A stretch of DNA of 64,000 bases from Endocalyx cinctus (lineage: Eukaryota; Ascomycota; Sordariomycetes; Amphisphaeriales; Apiosporaceae): positions 1,804,556 to 1,868,555 of the forward strand of contig BCKC01000010.1 in the NCBI GenBank assembly GCA_001600455.1. Reading direction: 5' to 3'. This document shows, piece after piece, positions 48,870 through 58,058 of this stretch. The notes below the pieces were generated by a model. The model had not been told where the DNA came from. It searched no databases and saw nothing but the letters and a program-made list of their open reading frames with translations. The translations under genes and the position numbers were made by a program. Each line of letters begins with the position of its first letter. The stretch's first letter is position 1.

Positions 48870-49266
48870 ACAAGATGAGGGAGACGGGAACACTACGATC
48901 GTACGATATGGAAGAGGGTATGAATCAAGGAGGTGATGATGTCTATTGACATGTTTCTCTATGTCCTGTTTTCATAGTTCTCATTTAATCAGTATTTTTT
49001 ACAGTTACGACAAATTGAAGATAGTTCCCGTTAGTCCCTATTGGCGCACGATGATCCATTTTTGACTCGGTGACTTAGAAACCTAATAAGGAGATGAGAC
49101 CTTCCTAGTATTAAGATCAGCAGAACCACCATTAGAAATCCCATAGCCTGGAGGGCAGGGCAGGGCAGGGTAGGGTAGGGCAGGGCATGGCAGACTCAGG
49201 CTTTAATTTAAGTTGTACGAGGCACGAAGACAGCCTGTTCTCCAAACCAACAACGTCTGAACTTCA
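48870..49266. other. convergent intergenic region with G-quadruplex motif
   Basis: 397 bp between the 3' ends of the RRM-like and AtuA-family genes. Apart from the G-run array at 49153-49185, nothing stands out. Confidence 0.6.
49153..49185 (+). repeat. GGGCA/GGGTA pentamer array (G-quadruplex candidate)
   Basis: Seven GGG runs (starting at 49153, 49158, 49163, 49168, 49173, 49178 and 49183) are separated by 2-nt loops of CA or TA. Four such runs suffice for a quadruplex. On RNA it would form only in a transcript read from the plus strand, such as a long 3' UTR of the RRM-like gene. Confidence 0.85.
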
Positions 49267-51177
49267 TCACAATTTCTCCTTCGTTCTAACTACTCCACCA
49301 TTATCCAGTAACCTAACCGGCACAGGGACGTGCACAGCGCGCAGCCACTCAGCGAACCCTTTACCGAGATTATCTAACCTAGCGGAGCTGCTGACGCCCC
49401 TGCCAAGAGCACCATAGACGATGAAGTGCACGGCACGTATCTCGGAGAATTCGACACGCTCGACGTGAAACCAATCCCTCCAATCCTCGCCCGTAAGCTC
49501 TTTCAACCTCCGACGGGTGAGAAAAGCGCGCAGCCATTCCCACGTCTCCGGACCGTCAAATACCGCTCGTGGCGTGAACCCGACGTTCACGTTAGCGCCT
49601 TTATCTCCAGAGCGTGCGAGCACCACATCTCCTAGAGGACGTATCACTGTCGGACCGAAGCTCTCGAGGGTTCGGGGCGACACAGGATCGAAGTTATCCC
49701 GGGGCGCGAGAGGTTCTGTCCTCGAGGGCGGGCCAACGACTATTCGCCTCTCCACCGTGCCAGCTTTCTCGCGACCCAGAATGGTGATCGACTCCTCAAT
49801 GAGGTCCTGTCTTACGAGCGCAGGGAAGTATCCCAAGAACGGGATAGGCACGGCCATAAGCCTCATGTCGAGGGTGCAGTGCATACCGGGAAAATGTTGC
49901 ATAAACGTATAATTCCAGGCCCTGAACACCTCTCTTATAGTGTCAGGATCAGACGCCTGTACGAAGATGCGCATACTTGTCGTTGCTTTTAGTTGCGATT
50001 TAGGATTCTCCTGTGGTACGCCGCAGCGTTGGAATTCGATATGGTCTATTTTTCCCGGTTGGAGGAGGCCCCACTCCTCCAGCGTTGTTCGCAGCTGTAG
50101 TTCTTGCAAGTCGTATTTTCGCTCGGTCGCGTACCCGGCCGCGTTGATGGTTAACTCGCCTTGGTAGCCACCGCGATAGAAAGTGGCGAGCTTGGTGGTG
50201 GGAGGGGGAGGGTGACCTTTCGTGCCCGACACGTGCACGCGGTTCTTACCGACTTGTTTTATTTTCACATTGGAGATGTCCGCTTTGACATCGCTGTTAA
50301 GGTAAATATTTCCTTGCAATTCATATAAGAATTGGCATTTGATAATTTCCTCCGTCACATAGCCGTTCAGCTTCTCGTGCTTGGTGATGACGGATTCGCC
50401 GTTCGCCGCTATCTCGGCGATAGGACAGCCCAGATGCAGGAGTTGGTGTACGTCCCATTGGTCGAAGCCGGCGAAATTACCACCGGTGCCGTAGGTGGAA
50501 CATTCGATTAAATGACCTGCTACCAGCGCGCCGGCGAGCTCATCAAAACTGTCGTCTTTCCAGCCGTGCCACCACGCCGCGGTGCCCATTACGGGCGATG
50601 CGTCAGCGACTCGACCGCAGATGATGATATCAGCCCCTTCATCTAAACCCTTTCGTATAGCACGACAGCCTAGGTACGCATTGGCGCTGACGACTTTCTT
50701 TCTTGGATCGTCAAGAAAATTATCACTATCCTTGGCGAGTTTGACCTGTTCGTTGTCGGAGTCGAGATGGGGTAACCGACCGTTAGCGTCTGGTTTTATG
50801 ATGTCGTAGACTCTAGGAAGCAAGTTATCACCTTCGACGCAAGCGATTTCGAGCTCGGTGTATCCCTTTTTAACTGCTAATTTCTGTGTAAATTGTGTCA
50901 GTCCTTTAGGATTCAGACCTCCGCCGTTAATCACGACCTTGATCTTCCGGTCATAGATAGCGTCAATGGACAACTCAATTCCTTTCTGAGCAGACGGAAT
51001 CCATCCTGGGTTCTTCCCCTTATTGAAGTCTTCCGCGTACGACGCCAAATTACCTTCGGCCAAGTAATCGCCCGTTATGACGTCAACGGGCCCGGCAGTC
51101 GCTTGTGTTAACATCCAATCTCCGGGATCGGGTATGGCGCCGGAGCAATTGGCGATGCGGATGGGTCTCCGTGCCAT
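49267..51177 (-). CDS. AtuA-family protein (acyclic terpene utilisation, DUF1446)
   Basis: 636 aa, one exon. The N-terminal 450 residues form the AtuA domain (RIANCSGAIPDPGDWMLTQA, VVINGGGLNPKG, GADIIICGRVADASPVMG, ECSTYGTGGNFAGF). The last 110 or so form the AtuA-like ferredoxin-fold domain (RPLGDVVLARSGDKGANVNV). In Pseudomonas, atuA is the first gene of the citronellol/geraniol catabolic cluster, next to acyl-CoA dehydrogenase and carboxylase genes; its reaction is not firmly known. The C-terminus (KEKL) is not a standard peroxisomal signal. A CCTCGG box lies about 240 bp upstream of the ATG. Its nearness to the peroxisomal kinase/dehydrogenase pair hints at a shared branched-lipid pathway, but an oxidase gene lies between them. 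Confidence 0.88.
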   Translation of the reverse strand: MARRPIRIANCSGAIPDPGDWMLTQATAGPVDVITGDYLAEGNLASYAEDFNKGKNPGWIPSAQKGIELSIDAIYDRKIKVVINGGGLNPKGLTQFTQKLAVKKGYTELEIACVEGDNLLPRVYDIIKPDANGRLPHLDSDNEQVKLAKDSDNFLDDPRKKVVSANAYLGCRAIRKGLDEGADIIICGRVADASPVMGTAAWWHGWKDDSFDELAGALVAGHLIECSTYGTGGNFAGFDQWDVHQLLHLGCPIAEIAANGESVITKHEKLNGYVTEEIIKCQFLYELQGNIYLNSDVKADISNVKIKQVGKNRVHVSGTKGHPPPPTTKLATFYRGGYQGELTINAAGYATERKYDLQELQLRTTLEEWGLLQPGKIDHIEFQRCGVPQENPKSQLKATTSMRIFVQASDPDTIREVFRAWNYTFMQHFPGMHCTLDMRLMAVPIPFLGYFPALVRQDLIEESITILGREKAGTVERRIVVGPPSRTEPLAPRDNFDPVSPRTLESFGPTVIRPLGDVVLARSGDKGANVNVGFTPRAVFDGPETWEWLRAFLTRRRLKELTGEDWRDWFHVERVEFSEIRAVHFIVYGALGRGVSSSARLDNLGKGFAEWLRAVHVPVPVRLLDNGGVVRTKEKL

Positions 51178-51895
51178 GACTAATTCAATAAGAGGAGATG
51201 AAACTTTGAAAGTAAATATGCAACGACACTTTCAAACCTGAGACAGAAGTATATTGATATTTCTATTACTCCAAGAGCGTAGATAGCGTCATGTCCGTCA
51301 GGTTATTGTATTGAGAATCCCCTTAACGGTAGCTAATTTAGACTTACGTACTATCTTTCATCTAACCCTCGAAGTTTCCCCTGGGTTTGGAACTCATAAC
51401 TACTTCGGAAGATAAACCTCGGCTCTTATTATCGGTTGGAGGATTGACCTCCTCTATCTGGTTGTACTATGCGGAGAGTTGGAGAAAACCGTCCTACGTA
51501 GATACCCCTGATCTACATATCTAAACCTTTTCAGTGTGAATGTATTGACGCATAGAAAGCTCATAGAAATAAACAATTACGTCAATAGTGGTCTATATTA
51601 TATAGTCTCATATTCTATTTAACGTGCTAGGCATTAGATAGACGTAGTCTATGGTAGTCGTTGCTACTAAGTATTTTGTACGTGAACGGCGCAAGAAGAC
51701 TGTTTGGATAATAGTATAATTATTTGCATTATTTACATTATCTGCACTATTTGCATATATTGAATAATTAAAGGCTAGAAGTCTTATTAATTCAATATTC
51801 TAAGATCTACCAGGTTACAAGAATAAAAATAGAAAAGATGAACTTCCGTTTGTTTTTGTTCTCGATACGCGTCTAGTCTTGTTTGACTTTTATCT
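51178..51895. other. AtuA-family gene promoter and BBE oxidase 3' region
   Basis: 718 bp, AT-rich, with one CCTCGG at 51417-51422. No gene was seen. Confidence 0.5.
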
Positions 51896-53913
51896 TCACC
51901 CCGTCCTACATAACCTCCCATTCTGCGAATTCGGGTAACCATCAAATACATCTACTTCCCAGCCCTCGCTACCGACAGTAGTCGGAGCCCAGAACACGCC
52001 CTCGGGATCCCACTTTCGTTTGATCCCCAATAACCTCTCGTAATTATCCCCGAAGAAGGCCTGCTGCCAATTCGGCTCTCCCGGGTCCCCCTCGTTCATG
52101 TAGGAGCCCGCTCCCGGGGAGACCTCCCTCAGAAACTCCATCCGCGTCTGCATCATCGCGTTCCTCTCGACCGCCTCGGCCGGCGCGAGCCCGTCCGGGA
52201 CCGCGTCCATGAGCATCGCGTGCATCCGGTTCCGCCTCCAGGCCGGGTTCACGGCGCTGTCGGAACCGGGCCAGCCCGCGACCGCTTCGGTGGGCGAGGT
52301 GAGCGTGCCGTGGAAGTAGTAGTCCTCCTCGAACCCGAGGGCGAGCGCGTCGCGGATCGCGCCCATCGTCCGCGCGAACAGCGCGTCGTCCTCCCAGTTC
52401 GCCCGCGGCAGCAGCCGCGACCGGTACCGGTTGTTGTTCGGGCGGTCGCCGTTCCCGCTGCTGGGCGAGCCGTACGGCCGGCTCGCGCGCACGCTCGGGT
52501 TCGTCGCGTTGATCCCGGCGTTTTGGAGGGAGTCGTAGAGCGGCTGCATGAATTCGAAGACTTCCGCAGGCGTCTTGCCCGGGAACTGGGAGCTCGTCGT
52601 GAATTGATACGTGGCGTTCGTATTCATGGGTCTCACGTAGCTGAAACCGTAGCCGCCGGCGTCGAGGATTTCGGCCGCAAATCGGTAGTATAGACCCACG
52701 CCCTCCCAAAACGTCTCGAGGTCCGTTATGGTACCGGAAGTAGGATCTGATCCCATGGTAAGGCTTAGGGATGAGCTGGTCACGTTGACAGGCGGGTACG
52801 CTTTCATGATGGCAGAAATGACAACACCGTAGGTCGCTGGATGGGTTGATATGTCAGCAGTTGGATTCTTATCATATAATCGCATGAAATGAGATGACAA
52901 TCAGAAATCAGAAATCATACCTCCACCTCCTCCGCGGAGCGCCCAAAACAGATCCGAGTTTGTTAATGGGTCGGCAGTGACGAAGCCCCCATCAGCGGTG
53001 ACGACGTCGAGAGACAGTATTTGATCAGCGCCTAGGCCGTATGTCGAAGTGATTGACGAATGGCCACCTGACGCCATCCACCCTCCTAGAGTACCGACGG
53101 TATTACATCCTGCCACGACAACAACGACGTTATTGGCGGCCATGAAGTTTTGTACCTCCCACCCCTCGATACCAGACCCCATACGAACCGCCATTCCGGT
53201 ATACTCCCCGATGCTATACGTGGGTAAGAATTCGATCCCTTTAAGGTGATGCGTCCAGACGCTGAGCGACCCGGCACCCGTCGACCTCCCACCGAAGGAG
53301 TGACCGGTGTTTCTTGTTATCTCGTTAGAGTATGCAGCCAATCAACCGGGAGGCTATTCAGACCGAAAAAAACCACTCACTTGATAACTAGTCTAACGTT
53401 ATTATCCCTGGCGAAATTAACCGCGGCCTGGACGTGTTCTACCGTCGTCGAGTTCATCACGTACTCTGGAAACCCGCCCCGCGTACAATTTCCCTCAGCG
53501 GTCAATGACGCGACACAAGTGCTTCCCTGAGTCCACTGCGAGAGCTCGACAAGCGGATCCTGGATCCAGAAACCGGAGGACGGTGCGTCGCTTACTAAGA
53601 ACTGACATTGTGCTTCATCAAAATCCGGACCAGCATAGCATGCGGCAGCAGCAGGTTTGGGGTATAGAAGCGCGCCGCTGGCGGATTCGTTGAGGCGATT
53701 CCAATCGTCTATTGATGGCCAAGTGTCATCTCCTGGAAATGCTTTGCATTCTACCGTAGCATCCCTCTTGTTGAATTTTCTAGATGATAAGTCCTTAATG
53801 TTGGTTTCGCTACTCAGACTAGGGGCTAAGGGATTGTCCTCGGCCCTTTCCTTGATATTAAAGGTAAAAGCAAAGAGCGGGAAAGCGAGAGTAAAGACCA
53901 ATATGACCTTCAT
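51896..53913 (-). CDS. secreted BBE-type FAD-linked oxidase
   Basis: Predicted 621 aa from three exons: 53913-53381, 53312-52921 and 52836-51896. A signal peptide (about residues 1-18) opens the protein. The FAD-binding PCMH domain carries NTGHSFGGRSTG (His182) and VVVVVAGCNTVG (Cys247), the right places for bicovalent flavin attachment in berberine-bridge-type enzymes. SDLFWALRGGGGATYGVVIS is the family's C-terminal FAD-domain signature. Near the end YMNEGDPGEPNWQQAFFGDN and the following KRKWDPEGVFWAP form the BBE domain. N-glycosylation sites are frequent. Members oxidise sugars, alcohols or alkaloid-like substrates with O2 and release H2O2. This one could feed the secreted AA9 or tyrosinase type of oxidative chemistry. 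The substrate is unknown. Confidence 0.9.
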
Positions 53914-54782
53914 AATTTCATCGGTGATGGTAATGAAAAAAATGCAGTATCTTGACCCAAGGTATGAATTGTGCCATAGTGATAGGGAGAAGGGCCCTTT
54001 TGTATACAGGACTTGAGATCTGACTACCTGAAGTTATCTTTAGATTTCCATTGTTCTCGCCATCGAAGGCTGGGAACTTTTTCCTGTTGCAAAAAAAGAT
54101 AGTATGACTAGATGGATTATCAAGCATTCGGAAATTCCGACTCCAATGAAAATGACCGAATTCGCGTCACACCCTTTGGGGTGAGCGTTCAAGGTCTAAT
54201 GGCATGATAGGTCGATACTGGGGCGGGAAGCCAATAGTTTAATGTGGGTGGTGGTTCTACATGAGAGAAAAGTCCGTTTCGAGAAAATGACAATGGCGGT
54301 TATCGGAAACTGATTGGTTGTTGTCTACCCCAGGACTCTTTTGCCTTCAAGATGCGAGGTAGCGTGGTTAACTGAGGGTAACATTTGGAGGTACGGAGGA
54401 TATTTAGGCTAAATACCCCAGACCATCCATTTTATCAGCTTCTACGAATAAGCTTCGAGGCTGAAGATTTGTTTTCAACATTATTAATTGTAATCCAGCT
54501 GATGTCTTACATACGGACTTGTGATGTTATTCTAGAACGCTATTCATCTGCTTTAGAGTGTCACTACCGATATTTAGGAGTATAGAAGCAACCCACGTTG
54601 ATTTACCAGGTGATACCGTAGAACAGCACCGATCACAGAAGTTGTCTGGATGTATGATTGCAGAAAAATATTGGCGACGGTGCATCTCAAAGTCAAGGCC
54701 TAGATCCTTGTAGCCCTTCATGAGTAAGATATTACCACGTCCTAACCACCACCTGCATTACCCACCCTTAATCTAACCCTTA
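53914..54782. other. BBE oxidase promoter and kinase 3' region
   Basis: 869 bp with no supportable gene and no notable repeat. Confidence 0.5.
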
Positions 54783-55898
54783 TCACAGCTTCGACCCGTG
54801 GCTAGCCCTCTTTTTCGCCTTCCTCTTCTCCTCCCCTACCAACTGCCAAGCCAGCTCTCCTATAGGCTTGAACGCGTCGGCATATTTCTTAGCTTCGGTG
54901 CTACTAGCCTGGCGCGTGGCGACTCGGGCCGCGATACCCTGACAAATCGCCGCCGATCGGAACATGCCGAATGCCATGGCCCAATTCATTTCCGGTTCCG
55001 GGTCCCAACCGGCTTCCTCGCGATACCACTTTATGATCTGGTCCGGCGACGGCAGCCCGGGCGTAGCGCCGGACGCGAAAGCTTCCGTCCGGAAGTACGA
55101 CGCGCCCGCTTTGGCCGAATAAAACGGGTTTAGCAGGTTGGCCAGGTCCGATAAAGGGTGTCCGACCGTGCTCATCTCCCAATCGAGCAAGCCGATAACT
55201 CGCGCTTCGGTCTTGTCGAAGACCATGTTATCGAGTTTATAGTCGCCGTGGACTAAGGTCGCCCGCTCCCGCGGCTGTAATTTCTTGTCCGTGAAGAACT
55301 CTAACATCTCGTCGAAATGCGGGATGGGACCGACGGGCTGCTTCGTGTCGACGTCGAGGGCCGTCGCCTGCGCGGTGCAGATCTGCTTCCAGGTAGCCAG
55401 CTGACGGTCGTAGAACCCCTCGCTCTTGCCAAATGTGTCGAGCCCGACTTGCTTGTAGTCGACGCGATGAAACTTCGCAAGCGTATAGACAGCCGCTCTC
55501 CACAGACTTGTTCTCTCCTCGGCCGAGACTTCCGGAACGGCGAGGTCTTCAAATATGCGACCGTCCAGGAACTCCATGATGTAAAATGGAGTTTCGAGGA
55601 TGGATTCGTCTTCACAGAGACAATAGGCCTTGGGAACGGGTACTTCGGTAGGACCTAAGGCTGATATGATCCTGTACTCCCTCTCCACTTTATGCGCGGC
55701 TTTGGATAGTAGTTTTCCCGGTGGTTTCTTCCGTAATACATACCGCTTTCCGTCTGAAGATGTCAATTGGTATGTAGGGTTTGATTGACCGAAGCCAAAT
55801 TGTTTAATATCTAGAGGTACCTTGATATCAGGTACATTTTTGCTGATATATTTATTCAAAGCATCCCCGTCGATGGGATGTCTTACGCGTCCAGCCAT
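54783..55898 (-). CDS. peroxisomal APH-fold kinase, ACAD10/11 kinase-domain type
   Basis: 371 aa, one exon. It is an aminoglycoside-phosphotransferase-fold small-molecule kinase, opening with KQFGFGQSNPTYQL and YVLRKKPPGKLLSKAAH, the variant nucleotide site seen in ACAD10/ACAD11 N-domains. The catalytic loop is LVHGDYKLDNMVFD (Asp219), and the metal site is LLDWEMSTVGHPLSDLA (Asp239). The protein ends in SKL, a canonical PTS1. In mammals this domain is fused to an acyl-CoA dehydrogenase (ACAD10/11). In Pseudomonas the homologous LvaA works next to the dehydrogenase-like LvaC on 4-hydroxyacyl-CoAs. The head-to-head neighbour here is exactly such a dehydrogenase, also ending in SKL. I infer phosphorylation of a hydroxyacyl-CoA in the peroxisome; antibiotic resistance is unlikely. 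Confidence 0.88.
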   Translation of the reverse strand: MAGRVRHPIDGDALNKYISKNVPDIKVPLDIKQFGFGQSNPTYQLTSSDGKRYVLRKKPPGKLLSKAAHKVEREYRIISALGPTEVPVPKAYCLCEDESILETPFYIMEFLDGRIFEDLAVPEVSAEERTSLWRAAVYTLAKFHRVDYKQVGLDTFGKSEGFYDRQLATWKQICTAQATALDVDTKQPVGPIPHFDEMLEFFTDKKLQPRERATLVHGDYKLDNMVFDKTEARVIGLLDWEMSTVGHPLSDLANLLNPFYSAKAGASYFRTEAFASGATPGLPSPDQIIKWYREEAGWDPEPEMNWAMAFGMFRSAAICQGIAARVATRQASSTEAKKYADAFKPIGELAWQLVGEEKRKAKKRASHGSKL

Positions 55899-56129
55899 GA
55901 TGCGCGTATATGAAGATGAGTTGATTGTGTGACTAGCGGCGTACCATGGAAATAGCGATAGCCGTAATTTATTATCATCCCAAATCTGGTGAGAGTATCA
56001 TCTAGCTATCAACGTATATCCATCCAATTAGCGGGTCAGCGTATTGATATCTCTTTGGCCATAAGGGACCTCCTCAATGTAGATGTGTACCTGTAACTGT
56101 GAACTTTTAGCGGAGAAATAATAAGGACA

Positions 56130-56141
56130 CCGAGGCCGAGG
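56130..56141 (-). promoter_or_regulatory. tandem CCTCGG boxes (FarA/FarB/Ctf1-type)
   Basis: Two directly repeated CCGAGG (CCTCGG on the minus strand) without spacing. They lie 232 bp from the kinase ATG and 331 bp from the acyl-CoA dehydrogenase ATG. CCTCGG is the core bound by the Zn2Cys6 fatty-acid regulators FarA and FarB in Aspergillus and by Ctf1-type proteins in Fusarium. Confidence 0.6.
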
Positions 56142-56223
56142 TACGACCCAGAAAAGAAACACCCCGAAATGCGGGGAGCGGGAAGTTCCGTCTCGTCTTC
56201 CTTCAAGTTATATCGACAATCGA

Positions 56224-56229
56224 CCTCGG
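56224..56229 (+). promoter_or_regulatory. third CCTCGG box in the divergent promoter
   Basis: CCTCGG on the plus strand, 82 bp beyond the tandem pair and in the opposite orientation. A single hexamer would mean little; three within 100 bp is unlikely by chance. Confidence 0.5.
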
Positions 56230-56471
56230 CGAGAAGCACTTCATTGTATAATTAAATATTATAGAAAAAACAATTGAAATTCGGTCAAAATTATTTCTAA
56301 TCTTAATGAAGAAGAAAGAAGAATACAAAAAATAAAAATCTGGTGATTGTCTTGAATTATCATATCTGCTCTCCAAGGTTGTAAAGCAGCCTGACTATAC
56401 TACAACGCGCTGTCAACGTTACCTAATTAAAGCAACGAAAAATAAATAGAGGAATAGAGCTTAAAATCACC

Positions 56472-57857
56472 ATGAACTTCGAGTTACCTCAAGATCTACA
56501 GGTATACATCTCAGAGCTCGACAGCTTCATCCAACGCACCATTCTTCCACTCCAACACAAGGACGACAACAACCGCTTCTTCGACCACCGTCGGGAGCCG
56601 TCGCGCACGCAATGGGACAACGGCGGGCTTCCGACCCCGGAGTGGGAATCTCTGCTACGACAAGCTTGGAAGCTAGCCGACCAAGCTGGCTTCTACCGGT
56701 TTCCCTTACCCAAGGAATACGGCGGACGACAGCACTCGGACACGAACCTCTGGATGTGCGCTTTGCGGTACCACATGGCCTCGCACCCCATATACGGCGG
56801 CGGCGTCAGCCTGGCGAACGACCTACAGAACGAGCATAGCGTCGTCGGAAATTTCCCCGATTTCCTCATGCTGTATCACTGGGGTAACGCGCGACAGAAA
56901 GCCGAGTTTATCCCGGCGCGTCTACGCGGCGAGTTTCGCATGACCTTCGGCCTGACGGAAATCCGCCACGGGAGCGACGCCACGCACATGGAGACGCGCG
57001 CGGAATCCTGCGTCCTACCGGACGGCGGGGGCCCCGGGTACGTCGTCAACGGAAACAAGAAATGGCAGACGGGCGCGCACGGCGCGACCCACTTTCTGGT
57101 ATTCGCGCGCACGTCCGGCAAAGACGGCTCGCCTCGGGGTATCACCGCGTTCGTAATACCGCGGTCGACTCCCGGGATCGAGATCGCCTCGTACGAGTAC
57201 ACGCTGAACATGCCTACGGACCACGCCACGATCCTCTTCAAAGACGTCCGGGTACCGGCCTCGGACGTGCTCGGACCTCCCGAGGACGGCCTCGCGATCG
57301 CGCAGACGTTTACGCACGAGAACCGGATCCGACAGGCCGCGAGCTCGTGCGGGGCCGCCAAGTTCTGCGTCGACCGGTCCGTCGCGTACGCACGATCGCG
57401 GGTCGTCTTCGGAAAACCGCTTTCGGCTAACCAGGCGATCCAGTGGCCGTTGGTGGAGCTGGCGACCCAGATCGAGATGTTGCGGTTGTTGATCCTGCGC
57501 ACGGCCGTCGAGATGGATGACGTGCAGAAGGAATATATGGGCGGTGATGGTGGTGGTGAAGGTGGTAAAAAAATGCCCCCTTGGGTCGCTATAGAGAAGA
57601 GGCTCGGTCATAAGATCAGCATGTGCAATTACTACGCTAATCGGCTCGCTACGCAAGCTGCGGATAATGCGATCCAGGTACATGGCGGTAATGGGTATAG
57701 CAGACACGAGCCCTTCGAACATATCTGGAGGCATTTTAGGAGGTACCGCATCACCGAAGGAAGCGAGGAGGTGCAGATGAGGAAAGTCGCTGGATATCTG
57801 TTTGGCTATAAGAAGGTTGATGCGGGCGAGAAGAAGAAAGATGGAAGCAAGCTCTAG
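56472..57857 (+). CDS. peroxisomal acyl-CoA dehydrogenase, ACAD10/11 dehydrogenase-domain type
   Basis: 461 aa, one exon. It is a full acyl-CoA dehydrogenase fold: an alpha-helical N-terminal domain, then FRMTFGLTEIRHGSDATHME and GNKKWQTGAHGATHFLVFAR around the flavin, then the C-terminal helices with AADNAIQVHGGNGYSRHEPF and YRITEGSEEVQMRKVAGYLF carrying the usual catalytic-region acid. A Gly/Lys-rich insertion (about residues 357-366) interrupts the C-terminal domain. It ends in GSKL, a PTS1. It is divergent from an APH-fold kinase with the same ending. It could oxidise acyl-CoAs, or, as in the lva and ACAD10/11 routes, help turn a phosphorylated 4-hydroxyacyl-CoA into an enoyl-CoA. It is convergent with the sulfate permease, 201 bp away. 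High certainty for family, moderate for pathway. Confidence 0.92.
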   Translation: MNFELPQDLQVYISELDSFIQRTILPLQHKDDNNRFFDHRREPSRTQWDNGGLPTPEWESLLRQAWKLADQAGFYRFPLPKEYGGRQHSDTNLWMCALRYHMASHPIYGGGVSLANDLQNEHSVVGNFPDFLMLYHWGNARQKAEFIPARLRGEFRMTFGLTEIRHGSDATHMETRAESCVLPDGGGPGYVVNGNKKWQTGAHGATHFLVFARTSGKDGSPRGITAFVIPRSTPGIEIASYEYTLNMPTDHATILFKDVRVPASDVLGPPEDGLAIAQTFTHENRIRQAASSCGAAKFCVDRSVAYARSRVVFGKPLSANQAIQWPLVELATQIEMLRLLILRTAVEMDDVQKEYMGGDGGGEGGKKMPPWVAIEKRLGHKISMCNYYANRLATQAADNAIQVHGGNGYSRHEPFEHIWRHFRRYRITEGSEEVQMRKVAGYLFGYKKVDAGEKKKDGSKL

Positions 57858-58058
57858 TCCAAATTGATTAAAGTTTATCCATATAGCTCCTCTATCGAAG
57901 CATTATCATATTTATAGGGGTAATTGCATCTACAGGAAACTGAGCATCTCTCAATCTGTTTAACATTAAACACGAACATACGAATCATTTAGGCGTCATA
58001 AAATATGAATATTGCCGACTCTAAGTCTAATTAGCTACAGTCGCTTGAGACAAAGACT

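Larger units (their letters stand above)
55899..56471. promoter_or_regulatory. bidirectional promoter of the kinase/ACAD pair
   Basis: 573 bp separate the two start codons. It holds three CCTCGG/CCGAGG boxes within 100 bp near its middle (listed separately) and A/T-rich stretches on either side. The plus-strand start codon sits in CACCATGAA, a good fungal initiation context. Confidence 0.65.

Noticed and set aside
47919..48893. 324-codon frame on the minus strand
   Set aside because: It lies entirely over the RRM-like gene on the other strand. Its length follows from the GC-rich third positions of that gene, and its own translation has no domain.
54783..55898. Antibiotic-resistance phosphotransferase
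   Set aside because: The fold is shared, but the PTS1 ending, the ACAD10/11-type nucleotide site and the dehydrogenase neighbour point to a metabolic kinase.
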